Assembly: GCF_025263265.1 (NCBI RefSeq)
Contig: NZ_CP079870.1
Location: forward strand, 1-64,000
Direction of reading: 5' to 3'
From: Mycobacterium sp. SMC-4
GTDB lineage: Bacteria > Actinomycetota > Actinomycetes > Mycobacteriales > Mycobacteriaceae
DNA: 64,000 bases
Each line of letters begins with the position of its first letter. Positions within the stretch are counted from its first letter, which is position 1. Shown piece by piece: positions 32,796-41,557 of this stretch. A program made the position numbers and the translations under genes. The notes beneath the pieces are model-generated. The model was given only the letters and a program-made list of their open reading frames with translations. It was not told the DNA's origin and ran no database searches.

Positions 32796-34679
32796 GTGGC
32801 GCAGGAGAATCGAGAGCCCGTGAGCGATCAGGACTTTTTCAGCCAGTATCTACAGCCGACGGGTACGCCCGCCACCGGGGACGACCCGGCGACTCCGCTG
32901 CCGCCCAACGACGATGCACGTGACGACGGCGGCGATCCGCCCCTCAACGAGGGAAGCGCTGTCCCGCAAGCTGATCCTTTCGGGGCAGCGGCCGCGCCGC
33001 CCACTCCGGGACCGAGCATGCCCGACGCTGGATTCGACGGTGGAAACCCAGCAGCCGCGTACCCCGCGCCCGCGACGAGCACCCCACCGCCGACCGCTGA
33101 CCCCGGGTACACCAGCACCCACCGACCACCGGACACCTACCCAGCACCACCGCTCCCGCCAACGGGCGGATTCGATGGTGGCCACGCCGCGTACCCGCAG
33201 GCGAGCACCCCACCGTGGATAGCTGGCGCTGAGTACGACAGTGGATACCCGGCAGCCGCACAGTCTGCGCCCCCGGCGGCGGGGGCCCCGCCGCCCTGGG
33301 GAGCTGACCCCGGATACGACAGCACCCACCGGCCACCCGACCCTCACACAGCACCACCGCCGGCCGGGTACCCGACGCCGCGGCAACCCGGTGATCAGTC
33401 GACAGCGCGGCACGCTCAGCCGCCGGGACCCAGATATCAGCACGCCGCCGGTAATGCAGACGCCTACAGCGGGTCCCAGCGCGGGTACACGAACCCAGCT
33501 CCGCGGCACATGCCCACCCCGCCGCCTCAGGGGCCCTACGAGCCGCACGATGGTTCGCCGCGTCCAGAGCCGACCGAACGGCCGACCTGGCAGTCGGGAC
33601 CTCCCGCTGGTTATCCGGGCGGGCCGGCTCCGCAGTCCCCGCCCCCGCCCGCTGCCCGCCCTGGTTCATTCGGTGGGCCCGGACAGCGCCATGAGTCAGT
33701 GGGCGCCATGCAGTCTCAGGTCCGAGAAGCCGATTTCGTCACCCCATACAAGCAGGTTCCCGAGCGCGGGTGGCGGCGCAAGGTGTATCAGACGACGCGG
33801 ATCAACTTGGGGCTCAGTCCTGCTGAGCGTGAATGGAATGATCTGCGGCGACGTCTGACGGTCAATCTCCGGGGTACGTACACGATCGCGGTACTGCAAC
33901 AGAAAGGTGGGGTGTCCAAGACCACCACCACCGTCGGCATCGGGGCGGCGCTGGCGCGTTACCGCGACGACAAGGTGGTGGCCATCGATGCCAATCCAGC
34001 CAGCGGTAACCTCGCCAAGCGGATCAATGAGCCGAGCACGGGAACGTGGCGCGGGTTGTTGATGGATCAGAATCTGCACTCTTACAGTGATTTTCGGCAC
34101 TACTTGGGCAAAGATAGTTCCTCCGGTTTGGAGGTTCTCGCGGGCGATCCTGGCGACGAGGTGATCACCGGTCACGCACTGGCGATGACTTGGCAACGCC
34201 TGTCTCGGCAGTACCCGATCGCGTTGCTCGACTGCGGAAATCAGATGCGTGACGATGTGATTGCCGCTGTGCTGTCGATGGCAGACGTTGTGGTGATTCC
34301 CACCACCACGCGCTACGACGGGGCCGAAGCCGCGCGTGAGACGTTGGATTGGCTTATGCAGCATGGTTATCCGCATCTGGTGCGGTCGGCGGTAATGGTC
34401 GTCAGCAACGTCAACAAAGTCACTCCCACCAAGGCTGTACGCAATCTGCATGAAGGGTTTGAGCGAGCGGTGCGGGCAGTCCATGACATTCCCTACGACC
34501 CGCATCTCAGCGATGCCACGGCCATCAACTTCGATCGGCTCGCACCGCAGACCCAGCGGGCGTTCATCGAAACAGCGGCCTCGATTGTCGACGGCTTCGC
34601 AGGCGCGGCAGACAAAGATCCGGGGTATCGGCCGCAGTGGCCGACACCTGGCCATGAGTATGGGCAGGAGCGGCGATGA
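32796..34679 (+). CDS. espI: EspI-like protein: Pro-rich N-terminus with MinD/ParA-like ATPase
   Basis: A 627-aa protein. GTG 32,796 lies 10 nt after AGGAGG; an ATG at 32,757 falls on the promoter and is rejected. Residues 1-300 are disordered, rich in Pro, Gly and Tyr with repeated GYDSTHRPPD-like units. The second half is a P-loop ATPase with LQQKGGVSKTTTT (about 370; a Ser where ParA has Gly) and AIDANPASGNLAKR. EspI-type proteins are associated with ESX loci and are thought to couple secretion to energy state. It overlaps eccD by 4 nt. Confidence 0.85.
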   Translation: MAQENREPVSDQDFFSQYLQPTGTPATGDDPATPLPPNDDARDDGGDPPLNEGSAVPQADPFGAAAAPPTPGPSMPDAGFDGGNPAAAYPAPATSTPPPTADPGYTSTHRPPDTYPAPPLPPTGGFDGGHAAYPQASTPPWIAGAEYDSGYPAAAQSAPPAAGAPPPWGADPGYDSTHRPPDPHTAPPPAGYPTPRQPGDQSTARHAQPPGPRYQHAAGNADAYSGSQRGYTNPAPRHMPTPPPQGPYEPHDGSPRPEPTERPTWQSGPPAGYPGGPAPQSPPPPAARPGSFGGPGQRHESVGAMQSQVREADFVTPYKQVPERGWRRKVYQTTRINLGLSPAEREWNDLRRRLTVNLRGTYTIAVLQQKGGVSKTTTTVGIGAALARYRDDKVVAIDANPASGNLAKRINEPSTGTWRGLLMDQNLHSYSDFRHYLGKDSSSGLEVLAGDPGDEVITGHALAMTWQRLSRQYPIALLDCGNQMRDDVIAAVLSMADVVVIPTTTRYDGAEAARETLDWLMQHGYPHLVRSAVMVVSNVNKVTPTKAVRNLHEGFERAVRAVHDIPYDPHLSDATAINFDRLAPQTQRAFIETAASIVDGFAGAADKDPGYRPQWPTPGHEYGQERR

Positions 34680-36217
34680 CATCAACTGACGTTGCGGTGA
34701 CCGACAATTATCCAGTCGGGACGGTTGCTGCCGAACGAGTGCGGCTGGCCGAACAGGTACGGGTGGCGGTGCTTTTTGAAGGCCGCCAGCACGATCTCAC
34801 GTTGCCTGCAAGCTCGCCAGTGGCCGCTGTCGCTGATTCGCTGGTGCGCGTCCTACTGACCCGTGAGGGTAACGAAGACGGAATGCGCAGCCCCGATGAC
34901 GAGCGCATGATCAGCCCAGGCGTGGTGCGGATGACGCTGATCAACGGGCAACCCTTGGACCGTACCCAGAGCCTGACGCAGCAAGGTGTGCGTGATGGCG
35001 AACTGCTGGTGCTCGACATCATCGACGCCGAAGTCGAGTTCACCCCGATCTTCGAGTCCCCCTCCTCAGCAGTGGCGGTACTCAATCAGCAGCAGCATTC
35101 AGTGGTAACCGCTGAGACTGCGCGCCGCGTGGCCGGGGTGGTGGTGGCAGCAGCTGTCGCGGCAGTGACCGCACTGCTGGGGTTGGCCTGGTGGCGCAAC
35201 CTCGACAGCGGTCAAGACTGGAACCTGATTCCCGGTGTCGCGGCCGCGAGTCTGGCAGTGGTTCTCCTGGTTGTTGGATCGTTGGTGTGGTGGCGAGCTA
35301 AAGACTCGGTAACTGCGACGGCAATGTGGCTCTCCGGTGTGCTGATCGCCTGCCCGGCAGCAGCGGTGATGGTGACTCCTGGCTATCCCGGAGCGTGGCA
35401 CCTCATGTTCGCAGCGGTCGTCACAGCGACCGTGGCGGCAGCCTTATGGCGGTTGAGTCCGGCCCCACGGATCGTGGTATCGGCCACCGTTCTCATCAGT
35501 ACCGCCACAGCGATATTGGCGGCGATCTACGCGCTGACCGGAGTCTCACTGCAGAACCTCTCGGTCGCGGTGCTGGCGGTCAACCTTTTCGTCCTCACCG
35601 GCGCACCCAAGCTGGCCGCACGGATGGCGGGTATCCCGATCCCACCGTTTCCGACCGTCACCGGCAAAGACACCTTCGCTGATGCCGATGCTATTGCCGC
35701 CGAGGCGTTGGTCGCTGCGGAACATCAGGGCACACCGACCGTGGAGCAACTTCGGCGCTCGGCTGAGGCCGCGAACATCTACCTGACCGCCCTGCTGGTC
35801 ACGGTCGGAGTCTTCTTTGTGGGCGGCTCGATCTGGGCGGTGATACCCGGGCAGGGACGCTGGTGGCTGGCCACGGTGTACATCGGCGTGCTGGCCGCCA
35901 TTCTGGTGATGCGAGGCCGGGCATTCGCCAGCCGGGAGCAATCCATCATTGTGGTAGCCACCGGGTTATTGATGGTGCTTATCACGGCCGCGAACTACGC
36001 TCTCGCCGGCGAGAGCACATTCACTGTCTACATCGCGGCGGCAGTGGTGCTCGGACTCGGTGCGGCCGGCTTGATCGCCGCAGCGGTCGTGCCCGCGAAG
36101 GTGTTCTCACCGGTCTTTCGCAAGGTCATCGAATGGATCGAGTACCTGCTGATTGTGGTCATCCCCCCGATGGCGATCTGGCTTCTGAACCTGATTTACC
36201 TGGCGAGGAACATGTGA
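34676..36217 (+). CDS. eccD: EccD, multi-spanning ESX membrane channel subunit
   Basis: A 513-aa membrane protein forming the dimeric membrane core of the ESX machine. Residues about 20-110 form the cytosolic ubiquitin-like domain (RVAVLFEGRQHDLTLPASSP ... LLVLDIID). From about 145 to the end come roughly eleven membrane helices, with one cytoplasmic loop at 310-360. The length matches the family. The start ATGA overlaps the espI stop and the stop overlaps mycP, so the three are translated as one coupled unit. Confidence 0.95.
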   Translation: MTSTDVAVTDNYPVGTVAAERVRLAEQVRVAVLFEGRQHDLTLPASSPVAAVADSLVRVLLTREGNEDGMRSPDDERMISPGVVRMTLINGQPLDRTQSLTQQGVRDGELLVLDIIDAEVEFTPIFESPSSAVAVLNQQQHSVVTAETARRVAGVVVAAAVAAVTALLGLAWWRNLDSGQDWNLIPGVAAASLAVVLLVVGSLVWWRAKDSVTATAMWLSGVLIACPAAAVMVTPGYPGAWHLMFAAVVTATVAAALWRLSPAPRIVVSATVLISTATAILAAIYALTGVSLQNLSVAVLAVNLFVLTGAPKLAARMAGIPIPPFPTVTGKDTFADADAIAAEALVAAEHQGTPTVEQLRRSAEAANIYLTALLVTVGVFFVGGSIWAVIPGQGRWWLATVYIGVLAAILVMRGRAFASREQSIIVVATGLLMVLITAANYALAGESTFTVYIAAAVVLGLGAAGLIAAAVVPAKVFSPVFRKVIEWIEYLLIVVIPPMAIWLLNLIYLARNM

Positions 36218-37611
36218 TGATCGGCCAACGCGCGGGGGTACTGGCCACAGTGGCCATGTTGGCAGCGGCCTGGCCACTGGTCGGCGCCCCGTCGGCAACA
36301 GCCATCACGCCGCCGGTTGTTGATCCGCTCGCGGTTCCGGACGGCACGCCACGACCCGACGAGCCCATGAAGCACAAGTTCGACTGCATCGCCACCGGGC
36401 TGATCGCCGGTACCGACCCGGCGGCGGTACCCGGCTCGCAGGCCTTCATGAATCTGCCCCGCCTGTGGGAATCCGCAGGCCGGGGAGCAGGAGTATCGGT
36501 AGCGCTCATTGACACTGGAGTCTGGCCGAATCCTCGGCTGCCCAGACTGCGCGGCGGCGGCGACTTCATCATGGATGGCGGTGACGGTCTTCAAGACTGC
36601 GACGCACACGGTACGACGGTCGCGGCTATCCTCGCGGCAAGCCCGTCCGAAGCTGACGGATTAGTCGGCGTCGCACCGGAAGTCGAGCTCATATCGATCC
36701 GTCAGTCGTCGCAAATGTTCACCCCCGTGGCCCCGTCTGCGACCTCGGAGGAGGACCGCCGGGCGGGCACGGTGAGCAGTTTGGCCAGGGCGGTGGTCGC
36801 CGCGGCCAACACTGGCGCTCGCGTGATCAACATGTCGATCGTGGCGTGCATCCCTGTGCTCAAGCCCGTCGACCAGACCACTCTTGGCGCCGCACTGCGC
36901 TACGCCGCCGTAGAAAAGGATGCCGTACTGATTGCCGCAGCAGGGAATACGTCCACTCCCGGGTGCGCACAGAATCCCAACATTGATGCCACCAGCGTCG
37001 AAGACCCACGCAACTGGAACTCAGTAGTGACCATCAGCACCCCGGCCTGGTTCTCCGACTACGTTCTGTCAGTCAGCGCCACCAACAATGAGGGTCAGCC
37101 CGCCGTCGATGACCAGGGCACGGACATCAGCGTGGGCGGGCCGTGGGTGGGTGTGGGCGCACCAGGGCTGTTCGTGGAGGGCGTCAACCAAGAAGGCAAC
37201 CTGATCAACGGAACTCACGATCCGGAAACCAATTCGCTCAAACCCATGAGTGGCACGAGCTTTTCGGCGGCCTACGTCTCCGGTCTGGCAGCCCTGATCC
37301 GGGCAAAGTATCCCGATCTACCGGCCCATCAGGTGATCAACCGGATCAAGCAGACCGCTCATTCCCCGGCCGCCGTCGTGGACAACCGCCTGGGCTACGG
37401 TGCGATCGACCCGGTGGCCGCGTTGAACTACGACGTGCCGCCGATCCCGACGCCGCGGGAGAATCTGTCGCGCCCCCTTGGGCCACCACCACCTGACCCC
37501 GAACCGGACCGCCGTCCCATGATGATGGCGCTGGTGGGTACCGCGACACTGGCGGTGCTGCTGGGCGCGGTGTTAGCGGTCGGCGCTATGTCGAAATCGC
37601 GACGAGGCTGA
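36217..37611 (+). CDS. mycP: MycP mycosin, subtilisin-like ESX protease
   Basis: A 464-aa membrane-anchored serine protease that stabilises and caps the ESX complex. A signal peptide (about 1-29, ending APSATA) is followed by the catalytic domain: Asp99 in ALIDTGVWP, His131 in DAHGTTVAA, oxyanion Asn243 in AAGNTS and Ser347 in MSGTSFSAA. All triad residues are present. After a Pro-rich linker a C-terminal membrane helix lies at about 432-458. A longer frame from 35,863 is a shadow inside eccD. The ATG shares a base with the eccD stop (TGATG). Confidence 0.95.
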   Translation: MIGQRAGVLATVAMLAAAWPLVGAPSATAITPPVVDPLAVPDGTPRPDEPMKHKFDCIATGLIAGTDPAAVPGSQAFMNLPRLWESAGRGAGVSVALIDTGVWPNPRLPRLRGGGDFIMDGGDGLQDCDAHGTTVAAILAASPSEADGLVGVAPEVELISIRQSSQMFTPVAPSATSEEDRRAGTVSSLARAVVAAANTGARVINMSIVACIPVLKPVDQTTLGAALRYAAVEKDAVLIAAAGNTSTPGCAQNPNIDATSVEDPRNWNSVVTISTPAWFSDYVLSVSATNNEGQPAVDDQGTDISVGGPWVGVGAPGLFVEGVNQEGNLINGTHDPETNSLKPMSGTSFSAAYVSGLAALIRAKYPDLPAHQVINRIKQTAHSPAAVVDNRLGYGAIDPVAALNYDVPPIPTPRENLSRPLGPPPPDPEPDRRPMMMALVGTATLAVLLGAVLAVGAMSKSRRG

Positions 37612-37625
37612 AAGGGCCGATCCCG

Positions 37626-39266
37626 ATGGTGATGTTAGACGAGCATATTCCCGGCCCCAAGGCCGGTTTGAACGAGCAAATTCGACGGTGGCGCTTGGAT
37701 TTTCGACTGTCACTGGTGGTCATTTCCGAACTGATCGCGCTGGCTGTTCTCGTCGCGATCACCCCGGTGCTGTGGTGGGCTGCGGTGCTGATCGTGATAG
37801 CTGCGCTGTTGTTGGTCACGCTCAGCTATAACGGTGCCACCGCGTGGGGGTGGCTGGTCCGCGCCGGGCGCTTTCACTACTTCCGACGCAGCGGGAAGGC
37901 GCACATGCGGCGGGCGGGAATCCCTGCGGCGTTCACCGTCGACATGCCCGGGGCGGGCGCGGTAGGGATGCGGTGGGACGGGCAGTATGCAATCACCATG
38001 ATTGCCTTGCACGGCAAGGCATTTGCGCCGACGGTGCTGGTGCCTGCGGGTGCGGAAACAACCAGTCTGGTTCCTGTGCAGGCTGTTATCGATCAGCTTC
38101 ATCAGTTCGCCGGCCTGGAGCTGCATTCGGCGGACATCGTGTCAGCGGGCGCTCGGGTGGCTTCTGATGGGCGTTACACCCCGAAGTATGAGGAGATCAT
38201 CGCCGATCGCGCCGCGGTCGGGGAGCGGCGTACCTGGCTGGTGCTGCGCCTGTGCCCGCAGGCCTGCCTGGCGGCAATGGTGTATCGAGGTGACGCGGCG
38301 GCCGCAGCGGCGGCGGCCACCGAGCGGGTGCGCCAGTCGGTGTTGCGCTCCGGTTGCCGGGCAATCACCTGCACTGCCGACCAGGTGGATCAGGCCACAG
38401 AAGCCCTGCTCGCCGGCGCAGAGCTGGACCGGATTCGTGAGGGCTGGAGTTATCTGGACACGGTGTCGGAGTACGTCACGACTTATCGGATCGCGGGCAA
38501 GGACCTCACGACACGTGTGCTCAACGATGTCTGGACGGTGCGCTCTGATGCCACGGTGACCGCGGTCCGCCTGACAGCCGATCGGGCCGGTGTGGTCGCC
38601 GCGGGCGCGGTGGTGCGGTTTCATACCTCTGCGCCGCTGCCACATCCACCCCTGTTGACGTTGCGTCCCGTCGTCGGGCAGTGCTTCGACTCGCTGCTGG
38701 CGAGTTTGCCGCTTGGCGACAGGGCTCTGCGTTTTGAGATGTCGCCGCGGCGTCTGACCAGCCCAGCCGAGCTGAAAGTGCCGGTGGGGCCCAGTGGCCC
38801 GATGCTCGGGATGACGGTTACCGGTGTGCCGTTCCTGATGCCGCTGACCGACCCGCTGCGCGCCAGCACTATTTCGCTGTGTGCATCTCTGGACACGGTG
38901 ATTCCGGTGCTGTTGAGGGCCAGCGCGGCCGGATCGGTCATTCTGATTCACACTGAGCGCCCACAGGTATGGCAGCCGCTGCTCGACAACTCTCATCGCA
39001 TCAGCATCGCCAACGATCGCGAGCCTGTGCGCTCGCCGAATATCATCGTCGCTGACGGCACTGGGCACGGTCTCACGGCTGGCGAGCGCGGACACACCCT
39101 GATCACGCTCAGCGAGGTCGCCGAACCGAGTGCAGATGTGACGTTGGTGCAGCACTCCGGCGACGAACTCGTGCTCGGTACACCAAGTGTGCAAGGAGTC
39201 CGCCTCAGCATCATGCGGCCGCGCAATGAGGCGCAGTTCCTCTCGCACCTGGTGGTGCGTGCATGA
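37626..39266 (+). CDS. eccE: EccE, ESX membrane subunit
   Basis: A 546-aa protein with two N-terminal membrane helices (about 28-63: VVISELIALAVLVAITPVL and LIVIAALLLVTL) and a large mostly periplasm-associated domain. The GAGAVGMRWDGQYAITMIAL segment is typical of the family. EccE forms the outer rim of the ESX membrane complex. ATG 37,626 or 37,632 could both serve. The 3' end overlaps the eccA start by 4 nt (ATGA). Confidence 0.9.
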   Translation: MVMLDEHIPGPKAGLNEQIRRWRLDFRLSLVVISELIALAVLVAITPVLWWAAVLIVIAALLLVTLSYNGATAWGWLVRAGRFHYFRRSGKAHMRRAGIPAAFTVDMPGAGAVGMRWDGQYAITMIALHGKAFAPTVLVPAGAETTSLVPVQAVIDQLHQFAGLELHSADIVSAGARVASDGRYTPKYEEIIADRAAVGERRTWLVLRLCPQACLAAMVYRGDAAAAAAAATERVRQSVLRSGCRAITCTADQVDQATEALLAGAELDRIREGWSYLDTVSEYVTTYRIAGKDLTTRVLNDVWTVRSDATVTAVRLTADRAGVVAAGAVVRFHTSAPLPHPPLLTLRPVVGQCFDSLLASLPLGDRALRFEMSPRRLTSPAELKVPVGPSGPMLGMTVTGVPFLMPLTDPLRASTISLCASLDTVIPVLLRASAAGSVILIHTERPQVWQPLLDNSHRISIANDREPVRSPNIIVADGTGHGLTAGERGHTLITLSEVAEPSADVTLVQHSGDELVLGTPSVQGVRLSIMRPRNEAQFLSHLVVRA

Positions 39267-41047
39267 TCAGCCAGCGGTCGTTGGACGCCCTTCGCGCGGC
39301 AATGAAGGTGATGGGGTCAGCACCCGAACGCGCAGCGCAAGTCTTCGTTCTTGCGACCCAAGACGATCCGGCGCTGGCGGATGGATGGTTGGGTCGCTAC
39401 GCCACCGGAGAACGCACGGTGGCGGTGCTATCCAAGCTCTCGGAGAATGCCGAGCGACTAGGCGAGGGTTTAGGCAGGCTCCAGCTTGGCCCCGCTAATC
39501 TGGGCGCGTCCTTCGACATCGAGTACGCGCGCTTTCCGATCGCTGATCAAATCACCGCGCACCTGGCCTATGCATCCGCGCTGATCGCGTCGGACCAGTT
39601 CCAGCAGGCGAGCGACATACTCGATCGCTTGCCGGCAGATCATCCCGAAACCGGATACGTGCGCGCATGTCTGGCGACCAAGACTCAGCGTTGGCCCGAC
39701 GTGTTGACGGCAGTAGGGGTGTGCACTCAAAGCCCACGAGACGTGTATCTGGCGCGGGCGGCAAGCCTGCTGGAGGCTTGGGCAGCAGCCAGTCTGGGAT
39801 TGATGCAGCCTGCCTTACAAGCCGCACAGCGGGTCATTGACGGGAAGCCGACCCCCACCGATGGTCTGGCTGCGCGGGGAGCACGCGTCAACGATGTATT
39901 GACACGGGATGCGCTGTTCTGTCGTGCTTTAGTGCTTCGCCACCAAGGCGAAGACGAAGAATCCGAGTCCGTGTTGACCGGAATCCGCGTGCAGTGGCCG
40001 GATTTCGAACGTGCGCACATCGCCCTCAACGATCGCACGTTCGGGTTAGAAGTCACCGATCCGGAAACGATCGCTTCCCGCACCGATAAGTGGGACCCGA
40101 AAACCGGGACCAGCCGCGCTGCCCGTGATCAAGCAGACCGTGACGCCACGCGACAGGAAGTGCTGGCCCGGGCAGAAGAGCGGCTGGCTGCGTTCATCGG
40201 TCTTGAGGGGCCGAAGGAACAGATCGCCGTGTGGCGCACGGAAATCGAGATCGATCTTCTGCTGGCCGAACAAGGCGAGGAGGTCGGGACCGCCAACGAG
40301 AACCACATGGTGTTTGAGGGTCCGCCGGGGACCGCGAAAACGAGTTACGCGCGGATTGTCGCCGAAATCCTTTTTGGTCTAGGCAAAGTCGACCGACCGA
40401 CGCCTCTGGAAGTCACTGAGGAAGATGTCGTAGTCGGCTATGTGTCGCAGACTGCGGAAAAGATGAGAGAGATCTGCGAGAAGGCCCTGGGCGGTGTTCT
40501 GTTTATTGATGAGGCTTACCGGCTCGCCCCTGAGACAGATGGGCACTCGTTCGGCAAAGATGCCATCAACACCTTGCTCAAGTACATGGAGGACTACCGC
40601 GACCGTCTTGTGGTCATCGTGGCGGGGTATCCGACGGAGATGCGCCGTTTCATGGCAACCAATCCGGGCCTCGCGAGCCGGTTCCATTTCACGTTGACCT
40701 TCGACAGTTACAACGCCGAGGAGATCGTCGCTATCGGCCAGGTGATCGCCAAGCAGGAAAAGATCACCGTCGCCGAAAGCGCGTGGGAACTGTTACGGCG
40801 AGAAACTGACCGTCTTCGCGCCATCCCTACAAAAGAGGGCACAGCGCTCGATGCCGCGGGTAACGGTCGCTACGCCCGCAAGGTGGTGCTCGCGTGCAAA
40901 CGGGAACGCGCCCGCAGGTTGCACACGCTGGGTTCTGCGGGCCTGAGACAGCTCGCTACTGACGACCGGTCCGCCTTCGATGTCACTGACGACGATATGG
41001 CCCGTGCGCTCGCATCGGCGCTGACCCCAGAAGGCGTCAGCGCGTAG
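39263..41047 (+). CDS. eccA: EccA, AAA+ ATPase of the ESX system
   Basis: A 594-aa cytosolic protein: TPR-like N-terminal half (about 1-290) and AAA+ domain (about 310-594). The P-loop reads GPPGTAKTS (about 353-361), Ala in place of the usual third Gly. Walker B LFIDEAYRL (about 412), a sensor region (FMATNPGLASRF) and C-terminal lid follow. EccA proteins are thought to release EspG from PE-PPE pairs. In chromosomal ESX loci eccA usually comes first; here it closes the cluster, as in plasmid-borne ESX loci. It starts within the eccE stop. Confidence 0.92.
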   Translation: MISQRSLDALRAAMKVMGSAPERAAQVFVLATQDDPALADGWLGRYATGERTVAVLSKLSENAERLGEGLGRLQLGPANLGASFDIEYARFPIADQITAHLAYASALIASDQFQQASDILDRLPADHPETGYVRACLATKTQRWPDVLTAVGVCTQSPRDVYLARAASLLEAWAAASLGLMQPALQAAQRVIDGKPTPTDGLAARGARVNDVLTRDALFCRALVLRHQGEDEESESVLTGIRVQWPDFERAHIALNDRTFGLEVTDPETIASRTDKWDPKTGTSRAARDQADRDATRQEVLARAEERLAAFIGLEGPKEQIAVWRTEIEIDLLLAEQGEEVGTANENHMVFEGPPGTAKTSYARIVAEILFGLGKVDRPTPLEVTEEDVVVGYVSQTAEKMREICEKALGGVLFIDEAYRLAPETDGHSFGKDAINTLLKYMEDYRDRLVVIVAGYPTEMRRFMATNPGLASRFHFTLTFDSYNAEEIVAIGQVIAKQEKITVAESAWELLRRETDRLRAIPTKEGTALDAAGNGRYARKVVLACKRERARRLHTLGSAGLRQLATDDRSAFDVTDDDMARALASALTPEGVSA

Positions 41048-41068
41048 ACGACGAACAATGCACAGTGC

Positions 41069-41100
41069 TGTTTACTTTACGTCTTCTCGTTGACTAACTA
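41069..41100 (+). promoter_or_regulatory. Promoter region with TGTTTAC motif before the conjugation operon
   Basis: TGTTTACTTTACG starts at 41,069 in the 72-bp gap after eccA. A weak -10 (TAACTA, 41,095-41,100) has 18-bp spacing; the ATG at 41,120 would then have a leader of roughly 13 nt. It is the only visible promoter before the VirD4-like gene. Confidence 0.45.
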
Positions 41101-41119
41101 TGACTCACTGTGTCACTGT

Positions 41120-41539
41120 ATGGTCATGTCGTTGGATGAAGCGGTCGCGTCTCTGTCCAGCATGGATGCCGCACTCGACCTTGCTCACGGTCTACTCAAG
41201 CTCGGCAAGGATGGCCTAGGTAAGCAGTCGGGAGCCACCGCCTGGGAGGTCCATGCGGTTGTGCCCCTGGCGGTGATTCTGTTCGCCGCGGGTCCCTTGG
41301 GCTGCGGCGAAGGCGAGCCATGGGTGCGTGCGGCGATCGACAACGCCGATCCCGAGGACACTGTGCAGCCGGGGTGGGCACGCGCCGCGCTGCTGTGCAT
41401 CACCGTCGACCCACAGATGGCTCGTTCGGTAGCCCGGCTGGCCGGGTTGAGTCAGCGGCAGCGCGACTGTCTGGTGATGGCGCTACGCGTGGCGTTAGAC
41501 GAGTCTCCTGGCACCCTGGCCGGCACTGCGCGCATCTAA
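41120..41539 (+). CDS. Stand-alone homologue of the all-alpha domain of the coupling protein
   Basis: A 139-aa soluble helical protein with no P-loop. Its centre aligns with the middle of the VirD4-like protein encoded next: PLAVILFAAGPLGCGEG...DNADPEDTVQPGWARAALLC against PLAAFLFAASPEGNGKG...DNIDPENSTQPGWVQAAALC, and the later SQRQRDCLVMALRVAL matches DPRQRDSVAITMRKAI. In VirD4 proteins this all-alpha domain contacts DNA and the relaxosome. The gene may have arisen by partial duplication and may bind relaxase or DNA as an adaptor or decoy. A start at 41,126 is also possible. Confidence 0.65.
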   Translation: MVMSLDEAVASLSSMDAALDLAHGLLKLGKDGLGKQSGATAWEVHAVVPLAVILFAAGPLGCGEGEPWVRAAIDNADPEDTVQPGWARAALLCITVDPQMARSVARLAGLSQRQRDCLVMALRVALDESPGTLAGTARI

Positions 41540-41557
41540 GCGAAGGGGCGAAACACT

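Noticed and set aside
35863..36216. Upstream extension of mycP
   Set aside because: The added part is a shadow of eccD; the signal peptide begins at 36,217.
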